Shown: piece after piece, positions 34,222-43,622 of the stretch
How positions within the stretch are numbered: the stretch's first letter is position 1
How the letters are laid out: every line of letters starts with the position of its first letter
Origin: CAZKNF01 sp964554105
GTDB lineage: Bacteria > Bacteroidota > Rhodothermia > Rhodothermales > VXPQ01
Reading direction: 5' to 3'
DNA length: 64,000 nt
Assembly (NCBI GenBank): GCA_964554105.1
Contig: CAZKNF010000008.1
Span: 16,809-80,808 of the forward strand
The notes under the pieces: model-generated
Seen by the model: the letters and a program-made list of their open reading frames with translations, nothing else
Database searches by the model: none
Told to the model about the DNA's origin: nothing
Position numbers and translations under genes: made by a program

Positions 34222-34826
34222 CAGTCGTCGGTGCTCTGGCTCCGCAGGGTAAAGAACAGGTAGACGCCAAGAGCCGTTGCAGCCGTCAGCACGGCAGGTT
34301 CTACGTAACGGCGGACCCAGCCGGCTCTCGGCGGGTCGCCGCGCGTCTCGGAATACACCTGATCTTCGAGCCGTTCACGTTCAGCGCGGTCGATGACGTC
34401 GTCCGCCGCTTCCGAACAGCGCTCGTCCAGCAGAATACGGCCATCGACATCCGACAAGACGTAGTGCACCGCAAGCCTAACGTTGCGATTCAAACGCCGG
34501 CGACCGAGCGCATCGTACGTTACCTGGGCGTCCTCGACGGTGAAGGCAAGGCGTGGAAGCGTTGCGGACTGCGGGGGCAGCCCGTCGAAATCAAAAACCT
34601 CGCGGCCATCAGACCTCCAGCTTTCAATAAGGGCCGAACGAACGTACGGCATCTCGTCCGGCGCCTCGACGGACAGTGCTTCGACATCCCGGGGCAGCTC
34701 GCCGAGGCACTCCAGTGCCAGCCGCTGGTACACGGCGAGATTTGTTTCTTGGGCGCCGGCCGTTTCCGCGCCTAGAGCGAATGCGGCGACTACGACCAGA
34801 AGTCCGCGCGCCGCGACGCTATGCAT
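34221..34826 (-). CDS. Hypothetical exported protein with a C-terminal membrane segment
   Basis: From ATG 34826 this is 201 residues: a signal peptide (GLLVVVAAFALGAETAGAQE), a mixed alpha/beta periplasmic part (YVRSALIESWRSDGREVFDF; VRLAVHYVLSDVDGRILLDE) and one C-terminal membrane helix (EPAVLTAATALGVYLFFTL). No family is recognised. The start overlaps the glutamate dehydrogenase stop by 8 nt, and the stop overlaps the Ig-like lipoprotein start by 1 nt, so the three genes are co-translated. A longer upstream start (34958) would lie inside the dehydrogenase and is unlikely. Confidence 0.8.
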   Translation of the reverse strand: MHSVAARGLLVVVAAFALGAETAGAQETNLAVYQRLALECLGELPRDVEALSVEAPDEMPYVRSALIESWRSDGREVFDFDGLPPQSATLPRLAFTVEDAQVTYDALGRRRLNRNVRLAVHYVLSDVDGRILLDERCSEAADDVIDRAERERLEDQVYSETRGDPPRAGWVRRYVEPAVLTAATALGVYLFFTLRSQSTDD

Positions 34827-36126
34827 AAATGCCGCGCATCCGAAGTGCACTCGCGACCTTGTCGATGGCGAGCACGTATGCCCCGATCCGCATCGAGACA
34901 CTGTATTTCTGGCCGGCCTCAAAGACATTGTCGAATGCTGTACGCATGATTCGATCACAACGGCGATTTACGCGGTCGAGTGTCCAGAAGTAGCCCTGCC
35001 TGTTCTGCACCCACTCAAAATAGGAAACCGTGACACCACCCGCGTTTGCAAGAATATCCGGAATTACGATGACACCCTTTTCGTTTAGTAAATCGTCGGC
35101 ATCGGGCGTCGTCGGTCCGTTCGCACCTTCCACTATAATCTTCGCCTTAACGTCTGCGGCGATGCGTTCGTCGATTTGATCCTCCTTTGCCGCAGGGACG
35201 AGCACGTCGACCTCAAGCGTGAGCAGCTCGTCGTTCGTGATCCGTTCTGCATTCTGGTATCCGTCGAGCGTATTTCGGTTGCTCGCCGAATAGTCGATCA
35301 TCGTTTGTATGTCGAGACCGGCCGCATTGTAGTACCCTCCACTCACGTCGCTGACGGCGACAATTCTGCACCCTTGCTCTTGAAGGAGCCTGGCGGCGGT
35401 GGACCCGACGTTGCCGAAGCCCTGCACGGCGACGGTGCAGTCGGCGGGCCTGAGCCCGATGCGGTCCATCGCGGCGAGCGTTACGGTCATGACACCTCGC
35501 CCGGTGGCCTCTTTCCGACCGTACGATCCTCCGAGCATGATCGGCTTGCCGGTTACGACGGCGTTCTCGGTCCGTTTTGCGTGCATCGAATACGTGTCCA
35601 GAATCCACGCCATGATCTGCTCGTTCGTGTTCATGTCGGGAGCAGGAATGTCGCGGTCCGGTCCGAACACGTCTATCATGTTGGCGGTGTATCTGCGCGT
35701 CATACGCTCGAGCTCTCCAGGGCTCATATCGCGCGGATTGCAGACGACGCCGCCTTTCGCCCCGCCGAACGGTACGTTCACGACGGCGCATTTCCACGTC
35801 ATCCATGCGGCGAGCGCCTTCACCTCATCGAGCGTAACGTCGGGTGCGTAGCGGAGACCGCCCTTCGACGGCCCGAGGATTTCGTTGTGGATGACGCGCA
35901 TGCCCTCGAACACCTTCATCCGCCCGCTGTCCATGATTACAGGAACGGCGGTGATGTAGATGCGTGCAGGAGAGAGGAGATACTCGTAAAATCCCGGGTC
36001 CAGCTCGAGGATTTCGGCGGCGATATCGAACCGCTCCATCATGGAACGGAATGGACTTTCTCGATCTATGATGGGGGCAGGCTCCTGGTAGATAGCCCGA
36101 TCGTAGACGCTGCGCTTGTAGGGCAT
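34819..36126 (-). CDS. gdhA: Glutamate dehydrogenase (Glu/Leu/Phe/Val dehydrogenase family)
   Basis: This 435-residue NAD(P)-dependent deaminating enzyme has an N-terminal substrate domain with GPSKGGLRYAPDVTLDEVKA and the catalytic-site lysines in NVPFGGAKGGVVCNPRDM, and a C-terminal Rossmann domain with TVAVQGFGNVGSTAARLLQE. AANGPTTPDAD-like sequence (EGANGPTTPDADDLL) and ILANAGGVTVSYFEWVQNRQG complete the fingerprint. It links 2-oxoglutarate and ammonium to glutamate. It heads a minus-strand operon with two envelope proteins, and is 153 nt from the divergent methyltransferase gene. Confidence 0.96.
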   Translation of the reverse strand: MPYKRSVYDRAIYQEPAPIIDRESPFRSMMERFDIAAEILELDPGFYEYLLSPARIYITAVPVIMDSGRMKVFEGMRVIHNEILGPSKGGLRYAPDVTLDEVKALAAWMTWKCAVVNVPFGGAKGGVVCNPRDMSPGELERMTRRYTANMIDVFGPDRDIPAPDMNTNEQIMAWILDTYSMHAKRTENAVVTGKPIMLGGSYGRKEATGRGVMTVTLAAMDRIGLRPADCTVAVQGFGNVGSTAARLLQEQGCRIVAVSDVSGGYYNAAGLDIQTMIDYSASNRNTLDGYQNAERITNDELLTLEVDVLVPAAKEDQIDERIAADVKAKIIVEGANGPTTPDADDLLNEKGVIVIPDILANAGGVTVSYFEWVQNRQGYFWTLDRVNRRCDRIMRTAFDNVFEAGQKYSVSMRIGAYVLAIDKVASALRMRGIYA

Positions 36127-36279
36127 TGCATGTACAATAAATGCGAGTGGCTTGTAGAGATACGGGCCCCCGACTCATCGGTTCAGGCGCACTCGTGTTG
36201 CTCTGCACCGTAGATTCGGCCTACTGAATTCCAAAATTAGTGTTTCTCGCGTGCGAGGTGTAATGAATCTTTCGCCATC

Positions 36280-37080
36280 ATGGCCGGACGAGGCCGTATG
36301 CAGATGACGTCGAATCATCTCACCACTCGCCGAAAAAAGGAGATCGCATCGCTCAGGCATCGCAAGTATCGCGAGCAATTGTCGGAGATGCTCGTGGAGG
36401 GACGGCGATCAGTCGAGGCCGCCGTCGACGCCGCAGCGCCGATCAGGGATATCGTGGTCGCAGCATCGGTGGCGAAAGAGCCCGACATCCGCCTGATAAT
36501 CGACCGTTCGAATATACCGGCACATGTCGTTTCGGATGAGGAGATCAAGACGATGTCGGCCGTCGAAACGAGCCAGGGTATTCTGGCGGTAGTCGCGATC
36601 GAGGTTGGTACTCTGGCCGAACTGCGCCGAGCGCGGAGAATCCTGGTGCTGGACGGACTGCAGGACCCCGGAAACGTCGGGACCATGATCCGAACCGCGG
36701 CATGGTTCGGGGTGGATGCAGTGGCGACGGCGTCGGGCACCGTCGATGTCTACAATCCGAAAGTCGTTCGCGCCGCGATGGGGGCATTGTGGGACGTGAC
36801 GCACGTGCATGTGGATGATCTCACTGCCGTTCTGGGCGAGCTGCGACGAAATGGATCTTCCGTATATGGCGCTGATCTGGCCGGGACAGCGGTTCGCGAA
36901 TGGCGGCCGGCCGATCGATCCGTGCTCGTGATGGGAAGCGAATCACACGGCATCTCTAGCGAGGTGGAGGCCATGCTGGACGAGCGGATCGTCGTGCCGG
37001 GTGCGTCAGCGCGCCGCGGGACCGAATCGCTCAATGCGGCCGTTGCCGCGGGCGTTCTCATGTATGCGTGGATGGATTGA
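36280..37080 (+). CDS. TrmH/SpoU family RNA 2'-O-methyltransferase
   Basis: This 266-residue SPOUT enzyme has an N-terminal substrate-binding domain (LRHRKYREQLSEMLVEGRRS) and the SpoU methylase domain with the three motifs: VLDGLQDPGNVGTMIRTAAW, SVLVMGSESHGISSEVE and ESLNAAVAAGVLMY, which form the knotted AdoMet site. It resembles 23S rRNA 2'-O-ribose methyltransferases (RlmB/TsnR-like). The substrate base is not certain. The N-terminus could begin at any of three close Met codons (36280, 36298, 36304). Confidence 0.94.
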   Translation: MAGRGRMQMTSNHLTTRRKKEIASLRHRKYREQLSEMLVEGRRSVEAAVDAAAPIRDIVVAASVAKEPDIRLIIDRSNIPAHVVSDEEIKTMSAVETSQGILAVVAIEVGTLAELRRARRILVLDGLQDPGNVGTMIRTAAWFGVDAVATASGTVDVYNPKVVRAAMGALWDVTHVHVDDLTAVLGELRRNGSSVYGADLAGTAVREWRPADRSVLVMGSESHGISSEVEAMLDERIVVPGASARRGTESLNAAVAAGVLMYAWMD

Positions 37081-37191
37081 TGGACGAATGCTCAGCCGTC
37101 TTCTCGGGGAACGTGCGGATGCGAAGTGTTGTAACGCGTATATTTTAGGCGCCGGTTTCATATCACAATTCTTATCGAGCAATAACGCGGC

Positions 37192-38412
37192 ATGGAAATT
37201 CCGTCGCTTCGGGGCATGAGCATCGATCCGGGGCTCATGACTCTGGAAAAACCGGAGGAGCTTGGGGAGAAACACACTTCGCTTCGAATCGGCGTTCCCT
37301 CCGAAGTATCCAACGAAGAACGTCGGGTCGCCCTGGCACCGAGCGGCGTCGCCGCTCTCGTAGCCAACGGCCATGAGGTCTACGTCGAACGGCAAGCGGG
37401 CGCACAGGCACACTTTTCCGACAACGAATACGCAGAGTACGGCGGCGAAATCGTCGATACTCCCGCAGCGCTCTACAGCAAGTGCGAGATGATCGTGAAG
37501 GTGGGTCCGCCGAACGGCGACGAGCTGGACTATCTGCAGGAGAAGCAGATTCTAATTTCGGCGCTGCACCTCGGGCATACCACGCCGGAATTTCTACGTC
37601 GTTTGATGGATCTGAAGATCACGAGTATCGGATTTGAGTTTATACGCGACCCGGACGGATCGCTGCCGATCGTTCGGATGATGCACGAGATTATGGGCTC
37701 GATGTCGGTTCAGATTGCGGCCCGCTATCTTGAAAGTAGTGAGGGCGGCAAGGGCGTAATGATGGGCGGTATTTCGGGCGTTCCCCCTTCGACGGTCGTC
37801 ATTCTCGGAGCCGGCGTGGTCGGCGAATGGGCCGCTCGCACGGCGCTGGGATACGGTGCCCACGTCATCGTACTGGATACGGACCTCACCTCTCTACGAA
37901 GCCTCGAGCACTATCTGGATCGCCGAATCACCACGGCTATGGCGTCGTCACAGTATCTCAGGCAGGCCGTCTTGAGCGCAGACGTCGTGATCGGTGCACT
38001 GATGTCCGACGGTGCCCGGTCGCCGGTGCTCGTCACGGAGGACATGGTCAAGTCCATGCGGGCCGGGACGGTCATCGTCGATGCGGTCATCGACCAGGGT
38101 GGATGCATAGAGACCAGCCGCCCCACGACACACTCCGACCCCATCTTTCGGAAGCACGGCGTGATTCACTACTGCGTGCCGAATATGCCCTCGAATGCTG
38201 CGCGGACGGCGACCTATGCGCTGACGAACGTCCTCGTACCGTACCTCGTCCAGATTGGAGAAGTCGGGTCGATCAACGACGCGTTGTGGCGAAATGCCGG
38301 GCTTCGCAACGGCACGTACGTGTATAGACGGCACCTTACGAAAAAGAGTCTTGCGACGCTGTTCGGAATGCCTCACCGCGACATCGAGCTGCTCATCGCG
38401 TCGGGAATCTAG
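37192..38412 (+). CDS. ald: Alanine dehydrogenase
   Basis: This 406-residue enzyme converts alanine to pyruvate and ammonia with NAD. It has the AlaDh/PNT N-terminal domain (LRIGVPSEVSNEERRVALAP, with the pyruvate-binding Arg, and the Lys in EMIVKVGPPNGDEL) and the NAD domain (STVVILGAGVVGEWAARTAL). VIDQGGCIETSRPTTHSDP and YCVPNMPSNAARTATYALTN are typical. It carries about 30 extra N-terminal residues before LRIGVPSE. It stands alone, 110 nt after the methyltransferase gene. Confidence 0.94.
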   Translation: MEIPSLRGMSIDPGLMTLEKPEELGEKHTSLRIGVPSEVSNEERRVALAPSGVAALVANGHEVYVERQAGAQAHFSDNEYAEYGGEIVDTPAALYSKCEMIVKVGPPNGDELDYLQEKQILISALHLGHTTPEFLRRLMDLKITSIGFEFIRDPDGSLPIVRMMHEIMGSMSVQIAARYLESSEGGKGVMMGGISGVPPSTVVILGAGVVGEWAARTALGYGAHVIVLDTDLTSLRSLEHYLDRRITTAMASSQYLRQAVLSADVVIGALMSDGARSPVLVTEDMVKSMRAGTVIVDAVIDQGGCIETSRPTTHSDPIFRKHGVIHYCVPNMPSNAARTATYALTNVLVPYLVQIGEVGSINDALWRNAGLRNGTYVYRRHLTKKSLATLFGMPHRDIELLIASGI

Positions 38413-38510
38413 ACCTATTTAACCATTCTGGATTCGCAGAAAGATGCCGCTGCAGTGTTAGCTGATCTTTTGGTAGAATCCCATCACACAACGAATTGGA
38501 CGATGATATT

Positions 38511-39554
38511 ATGGATCAGAGTATGCAGGCGGTAGTGAATTTCGGCGGTGAGCCGGGGAGTGTCGAGCTTCGAGAGGTTGCCGTGCCAACGATCGGAGAC
38601 GAGGACGTCATGCTTCGCGTTCAAGCGGTAGGGATCTGCGGCAGCGACGTGCATCAGTGGCAGGGTTCGCATAGCTGGCCCGTCAACTACCCATGCATTC
38701 TCGGTCACGAGTTCAGCGGCGAGGTGGTTCAGCTGGGCGAGCGGGTCCGAACCTTTCAGGAAGGCGATCGCGTGACGAGTGAAACTGCTGCCGTGATCGA
38801 TCCGGCGTCGCCGATGAGCCGATCCGGAAACTACAACCTCGATCCGTCGCGCCTTGGCTTCGGCTACGGCGTCGATGGTGCGATGACCTCGTACGTGCGC
38901 GTGCCGGAGCGGTGCCTTCATGAGCTGCCCGAGGGGCTGTCCTTTGAAGTCGCCGCGCTGACGGAGCCCTGCTGCGTCGCCTACAACGCCGTCTGCGAGA
39001 GCTCGCGCGTGAAGCCTGGCGATGATGTGCTGGTGCTGGGCCCTGGACCTATCGGGCTGCTCTGTGGAGCGATGGCCCGGCTGAGCGGGGCCGGACGCGT
39101 GATCGTATCGGGTCTGGAAAGCGACCGGGGCCGTCTCGATACGGCCCAAGAAATGGGGCTCTCCACGGCGTACGCCGTGGAGATTGCGGACCTCGTCGGA
39201 ACGACCTACAGGCAACTCGGCTTTGACGTCGTCGTCGACGCCGCCGGCGTGTCACCCACGCTGAGACAGGCAATGGATGTCGTACGCCCGGGCGGGCATA
39301 TAGCCAAAGTCGGATGGGGACGGCGTCCGCTCGATTTCAGCATCGATCCCATCGTGCAGAAGGCCGTCACGATTCAGGGGAGCTTCTCACACAATTGGCC
39401 GATATGGGAGCGCGTGTTGCATCTTTTGACGTCGGGGCAGCTGGATGTGAGTCCGATCGTAAGCCGCGTCGCGGCACTGGATGAATGGGAGGATTGCTTC
39501 GAGAAAATGCATGCCTGTGATTTCGTCAAGGTCGTGCTCCGGCCGTCTGCGTGA
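38511..39554 (+). CDS. Zinc-binding medium-chain alcohol/polyol dehydrogenase
   Basis: This 347-residue MDR enzyme (from ATG 38511) has catalytic-zinc ligands in AVGICGSDVHQW (Cys), ILGHEFSGEVV (His-Glu) and ALTEPCCVAYN (Glu), and a Rossmann loop VLVLGPGPIGLLCGAMARLS. The four-cysteine structural-zinc lobe is missing: the loop reads PASPMSRSGNYNLDPSR where Cys residues would normally be, as in sorbitol dehydrogenases. The substrate is probably a polyol or a sugar acid. It opens an accessory cluster with the SDR (42 nt downstream) and a TIM-barrel protein. Confidence 0.92.
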   Translation: MDQSMQAVVNFGGEPGSVELREVAVPTIGDEDVMLRVQAVGICGSDVHQWQGSHSWPVNYPCILGHEFSGEVVQLGERVRTFQEGDRVTSETAAVIDPASPMSRSGNYNLDPSRLGFGYGVDGAMTSYVRVPERCLHELPEGLSFEVAALTEPCCVAYNAVCESSRVKPGDDVLVLGPGPIGLLCGAMARLSGAGRVIVSGLESDRGRLDTAQEMGLSTAYAVEIADLVGTTYRQLGFDVVVDAAGVSPTLRQAMDVVRPGGHIAKVGWGRRPLDFSIDPIVQKAVTIQGSFSHNWPIWERVLHLLTSGQLDVSPIVSRVAALDEWEDCFEKMHACDFVKVVLRPSA

Positions 39555-39596
39555 GGCATGCCATCTGCTGGAAGCGATCACATCTTACAGGGTTCG

Positions 39597-40370
39597 ATGT
39601 CTGCTAGATTGAATGGAAAGGTTCTCCTGGTCACGGGATCTACCACCGGGATCGGCGAAGCCGTTGCTCGCCGCTGCGCGGATGAAGGCGCATCGATTAT
39701 GGTGCACGGCCGGGACGAGAACCGTGCTCGGCGGGTCAGCGAGGACGTGGGCGGCGCCTACTTCGCCGGAGATCTTCAGGATCCGTCGATTCCCGCACGC
39801 CTCGTCGACGCAGTCGTTAAGCGGTTCGGACGTCTAGACGGCATCGTCAACAACGCAGCTCTGACGACCCGGAGCAATATTGACGAGACGTCTCCGGAGG
39901 TGTTCGACAGAATCATCGCGGTCAATTTGCGGGCGCCGCTTCTCGTCATTCGCGCGGCGATGCCGCACTTTCGCCGGCAGGGCGGCGGCGTCGTCGTCAA
40001 CGTCGGATCGATCAACGCGCTGAGCGGCGAGCCCAACCTGCTGGCCTATTCGATATCGAAAGGCGGGCTGCAGACGCTGAGTCGAAATCTTGCGGATGCA
40101 CACGCCGCCGAGGGCGTGCGAATAAATCATCTCAACGTCGGCTGGACCCTGACTGAGAACGAGCGGAAAATGAAAAGCGAGGAAGGGCTGGGTCCGGGAT
40201 GGGAGACGCAGCTTCCAACGCAGTTTGCGCCGTCGGGACGCATCTTTTATCCCGACGAAATAGCTGCTCATGTGGCGTTCTGGCTCTCCGACGAAGCCGG
40301 GCCGGTCAGCGGTGCGGTGTACGAAATCGAACAATATCCGATGATTGGAAGGAATCCGGACAAAGAATAA
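39597..40370 (+). CDS. Short-chain dehydrogenase/reductase
   Basis: This 257-residue classical SDR has the cofactor loop TGSTTGIGEAVARRC, the structural NNAALTTR (NNAG variant), catalytic Ser in VVVNVGSINALSG and the YSISK motif in LLAYSISKGGLQT. I chose ATG 39597 because it places the Rossmann loop at the normal distance and has a CAGGGT ribosome site; ATG 39558 would add 13 residues. The stop is 1 nt before the next gene. It is probably a sugar or sugar-acid oxidoreductase of the same pathway. Confidence 0.92.
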   Translation: MSARLNGKVLLVTGSTTGIGEAVARRCADEGASIMVHGRDENRARRVSEDVGGAYFAGDLQDPSIPARLVDAVVKRFGRLDGIVNNAALTTRSNIDETSPEVFDRIIAVNLRAPLLVIRAAMPHFRRQGGGVVVNVGSINALSGEPNLLAYSISKGGLQTLSRNLADAHAAEGVRINHLNVGWTLTENERKMKSEEGLGPGWETQLPTQFAPSGRIFYPDEIAAHVAFWLSDEAGPVSGAVYEIEQYPMIGRNPDKE

Positions 40371-40371
40371 T

Positions 40372-41271
40372 ATGCCGCTAGCCGCATTTCCGAAGTGTTA
40401 TCTCGATCATCTCTGCGTGGACCGCACGATGAGCGTCGACGAGTGGCTCGATATGTCGCTCGAGCTCGACATCGACGGTCACGAGTTCTACTGGGGATTT
40501 ACGCCGTACGACGATCCTGGCGAGCTCGAGCGGCTCCGCCGCGTAGTCGAGGACCAGGGCAGGACGATAGCCATGATGTGCTATTCGTCGGATTTTACGA
40601 AGCCGGATCGCTCCGAACGGGTTCAGGAGGTCGCACTTCAGAAACGCGCCGCGGATGTCACGGCGGCGCTCGGAGGGCGGTATTGCCGGGTGCTGTCAGG
40701 CCAGCGTCGGCCGAACGTCTCGCGAGAGCAGGGCCTTTCATGGGTCGCAGACTGCATCCGAGAATCCCTCGATCATGCCGGGCGCAGCGGCGTAACGCTG
40801 ATCCTCGAGAATCACTACAAAGACGGCTACTGGGCATATCCTGAGTTCGCCCAGCGCAGCGATGTATTTCTCGATCTCGTAGATCGCGTCGGCGACCACG
40901 AGGCGTTCGGTGTGAATTACGATCCGTCGAACGCGATCATCGGAGGGGACGACCCAATCGAGCTGCTCGAATCGATCAAAGACCGCGTCGTCACCATGCA
41001 TGCCTCAGATCGGTTTTTCGAGGGGGGCTCACTCGGCGACCTGAGGGCCCGGGAGGTCCATCCGCAGACAGGCTACGCGGATATCCTCAGGCACGGAGTA
41101 ATCGGCGAGGGGCTGAACGACTACGACCGCATTTTCTCGATTTTACGAGACGCGGGATTCGACGGCTGGATATCCATAGAGGACGGTGACGACCCCGAGA
41201 AGGGAATGGAGAATCTGGAGCTTTCGGTCGATTTCTTGCGGACGAAGATGCGTGCGCATGGATTAGGGTAA
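40372..41271 (+). CDS. Sugar phosphate isomerase/epimerase (xylose isomerase-like TIM barrel)
   Basis: From ATG 40372 this is 299 residues of an AP_endonuc_2-type barrel. Metal-site segments are visible: VTLILENHYKDGYW (Glu), EAFGVNYDPSNAIIGG (Asp), VVTMHASDRFFEGG (His) and GWISIEDGDDPE (Glu). Such barrels act on keto-sugars and include 3-keto-glycoside lyases/hydratases in glycoside-3-oxidation pathways, as well as hydroxypyruvate isomerase relatives. It follows the SDR directly and faces the Gluconate_2-dh3/GMC pair. Confidence 0.87.
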   Translation: MPLAAFPKCYLDHLCVDRTMSVDEWLDMSLELDIDGHEFYWGFTPYDDPGELERLRRVVEDQGRTIAMMCYSSDFTKPDRSERVQEVALQKRAADVTAALGGRYCRVLSGQRRPNVSREQGLSWVADCIRESLDHAGRSGVTLILENHYKDGYWAYPEFAQRSDVFLDLVDRVGDHEAFGVNYDPSNAIIGGDDPIELLESIKDRVVTMHASDRFFEGGSLGDLRAREVHPQTGYADILRHGVIGEGLNDYDRIFSILRDAGFDGWISIEDGDDPEKGMENLELSVDFLRTKMRAHGLG

Positions 41272-41292
41272 GCTCGCTTTCATCCTGCGCCT

Positions 41293-41880
41293 CTACTCAT
41301 CGTAGCTGACGCCGAGGCGGGAGAGTGCCTCCGGAGGACAGCCTGTCCACTCCGGCACGAAGACGTTGCCCATATACTGGAGGTCGTCGACCCCGATCCT
41401 GCTGCTCCAGAACCCAGATGCAGTGAGGTCGCGAAAACTCCTGAAAAACGCGACGCCGTGTGAAATATCGGGTGAAGCGGTCTCGGGATATGCGATCTGG
41501 TCCAGCAGAGCGCGGCGTTCTTCATCCGAACTTGCTGTGAACGTTCGGCCGGCGGCTTCGAAGCACTGCGCGTCGATCCACGCCAGTCCGCCGCGCATCG
41601 CCGTCTGCATGGACGGACGATCGATCATCATGAAATCCATGAATTCGGGAACGCCGGCATCCGTGGCGCTGCCCGAACGGTCGTCGGCCGGCAAGATCAG
41701 ATCGACGAGCAGACGGACCGTCTCGTACTCATCTTCAGTGAAAAACTGGGGTTCGAATGCTGCGGTTCGATCGACGCGATCGCGCGCCCTGCGCGTATCG
41801 GAGGCATCCCATGTGAAGCCCGCCGCGAGGGGAGCCAGTGCGATCAGTTTTAGTGATTCTCGGCGTGTGAGCTCGGCCAT
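41293..41880 (-). CDS. Gluconate 2-dehydrogenase subunit 3 family protein (Tat-exported small subunit)
   Basis: This 195-residue protein has a twin-arginine signal (ELTRRESLKLIALAPLAAGF) and a helical Gluconate_2-dh3 domain (EDEYETVRLLVDLILPADDR; DAGVPEFMDFMMIDRPSMQ; YMGNVFVPEWTGCPPEALSRL). Small subunits of this type carry the GMC flavoprotein across the membrane by hitch-hiking and are needed for its activity. It follows the GMC gene on the same strand by 5 nt. The pair resembles glucoside 3-dehydrogenase. Confidence 0.93.
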   Translation of the reverse strand: MAELTRRESLKLIALAPLAAGFTWDASDTRRARDRVDRTAAFEPQFFTEDEYETVRLLVDLILPADDRSGSATDAGVPEFMDFMMIDRPSMQTAMRGGLAWIDAQCFEAAGRTFTASSDEERRALLDQIAYPETASPDISHGVAFFRSFRDLTASGFWSSRIGVDDLQYMGNVFVPEWTGCPPEALSRLGVSYDE

Positions 41881-41885
41881 CGATC

Positions 41886-43613
41886 TTAGATGTTTCCGCG
41901 TTTGCGTTCATCGGCGATGTATTCGGCGGTTCGCATCGACAGGGCGAGAATGGTCCATGTTGGATTCTTATGCGCCTGAGAAACGAATGGGCCCGCGTCG
42001 GCTACGAAGAGGTTTTTCACCTCGTGGGACTGGCAGTTGCGATTGAGCACGGACTCGCCAGGATCGTCGCCCATCCGCGTCGTTCCGACTTCGTGGATAA
42101 TTCGGCCCGGCGCAAGTATTCCGTAACCAGACTCCTTCGACGGAATATCGCCGATCGGCTCTCCTCCCATCGCGTGGATGATCTCTCGCGCCGTTTCGTG
42201 CATGTGTCTGACCTGGCGAAATTCCTCGTCACTCCACGTCACGTGGAAACGGAGGACAGGAATGCCCCAGCGATCGACCACAGCCGGATCTATCTCGCAG
42301 TAATTGTCACGCCTCGCGATCATTTCACCACGCCCGGCGAAGCCTACCATCGCGCCGTAAAACCGACGGTAATCGTCCTTGAGCGATTGCCCGTATCCAC
42401 CGGCAGCTTTGGTGTCGGAGAACCGACTGTTATATTGATCGATGCCGCCCATGAAGCCATATCCCGGCATCCTTCTGCCCCCCCACAGTTCGAGGTGATA
42501 GCCTCGTGGGAAGTCGACACTACCTTTGTCCTGCTGCAGCCACCAGGGGATGTAGAGATGCGCTCCGCCCGTCCCATCTTCGTTGTGGGGCACATGGTCG
42601 AGGAGCTGCGGGAAGATGCCGGCAATATCGGTGCCTGTGGAATCCGTCAGATATTTTCCGACAATGTCGCTCGAGTTGCCGAGGCCGTTCGGATGGCGCG
42701 GCGACTTCGAGTTCAGGAGAAGTCTGGCGGATTCGCACGCGCTGGCTGCCAGTACAACAATGCGTGCACGAATCTCGCGGTCCGCCCCGGATTCCTTGTC
42801 GATATACGACACGCCGCTCGCGAGGCCCTCATCGTCCGTCAGCACCTCGCGGGCCATGGCGTTGGTGATGAGCTCGAGGCGCCCGGTCTCCATCGCCGGG
42901 GGCAGAAGAACGGAGGGTGAGGAAAAATTCGAATGTGTAGAACACCCGCGTCCACACTGTCCGCAGTAGTGGCACGCCGGCCGGCCGTTGTGAGGCCTGG
43001 TGAGGATGGAGAGCCGATTCGGGATGATCGGAATGCCCAGCTTGTTGCAGCCGTCCTTTATGAGCAGCTCGTAGCAGCGTGGTCGCGGCGGCGGAAGAAA
43101 GATGCCGTCCGGCTCGTTGTAAATCCCTTCATTCGAACCGAAAATGCCGACGAGGCGATCGAGTTTGTCGTAATACGGTGCGAGTTCGTCGTAGGAGATG
43201 GGCCAATCATCTCCGTGATCGTCGACGCTCTTTCCCTTGAAGTCGTCAGGTCCGAAGCGCAGTGAAATGCGGCCCCAGTGCTGGGTGCGCCCCCCGAGCA
43301 TACGCGCGCGAAACCAATCCCATTCGGTCCCATCGTCGACCGTATACGGCTCGCCGTCGAGCGTCCATCCCCCCAAACAAGCGTCGAATTCGCCGAAGTG
43401 GCGCTCGGGAGTCGAGGCGCCCCGCCGCGGCGAATCGTAGTTCCACGTGAGCATGTCGCCGTCACGCCCTACATCCCATGTCGGCCCTGCCTCTAGCATT
43501 ACAACGTCGGCGCCCGCCTCGGTAAGTACCTTCGCCGCCATGCCGCCGCCGGCTCCCGAGCCTATGATGCAGACGTCGTACGTTTTGGTGCGCTTGAATG
43601 ATGGGAAAGGCAT
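41886..43613 (-). CDS. GMC-family oxidoreductase (glucoside 3-dehydrogenase-like large subunit)
   Basis: This 575-residue FAD enzyme begins CIIGSGAGGGMAAKVLTEAG (GxGxxG dinucleotide loop). It has GRTQHWGRISLRFGPDDF, a Cys cluster ACHYCGQCGRGCSTHS (C-x2-C-x2-C-x3-C, a probable iron-sulfur site as in gluconate/glucoside dehydrogenases), and the C-terminal GMC_oxred_C with HEVGTTRMGDDPGESV and AHKNPTWTILALSMRTAEYI. It lacks its own signal and probably travels with the Tat subunit. It would oxidise sugars or glycosides in the periplasm. The neighbouring DUF1080 gene lies 9 nt upstream on the same strand, so all three are one transcript. Confidence 0.93.
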   Translation of the reverse strand: MPFPSFKRTKTYDVCIIGSGAGGGMAAKVLTEAGADVVMLEAGPTWDVGRDGDMLTWNYDSPRRGASTPERHFGEFDACLGGWTLDGEPYTVDDGTEWDWFRARMLGGRTQHWGRISLRFGPDDFKGKSVDDHGDDWPISYDELAPYYDKLDRLVGIFGSNEGIYNEPDGIFLPPPRPRCYELLIKDGCNKLGIPIIPNRLSILTRPHNGRPACHYCGQCGRGCSTHSNFSSPSVLLPPAMETGRLELITNAMAREVLTDDEGLASGVSYIDKESGADREIRARIVVLAASACESARLLLNSKSPRHPNGLGNSSDIVGKYLTDSTGTDIAGIFPQLLDHVPHNEDGTGGAHLYIPWWLQQDKGSVDFPRGYHLELWGGRRMPGYGFMGGIDQYNSRFSDTKAAGGYGQSLKDDYRRFYGAMVGFAGRGEMIARRDNYCEIDPAVVDRWGIPVLRFHVTWSDEEFRQVRHMHETAREIIHAMGGEPIGDIPSKESGYGILAPGRIIHEVGTTRMGDDPGESVLNRNCQSHEVKNLFVADAGPFVSQAHKNPTWTILALSMRTAEYIADERKRGNI

Positions 43614-43622
43614 GCCGCCTGG

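Noticed and set aside
42230..42250. CACGTG-containing sites resembling parS (also near 43443)
   Set aside because: They match only the core and part of one arm and lie in coding sequence far from parAB; not convincing parS.
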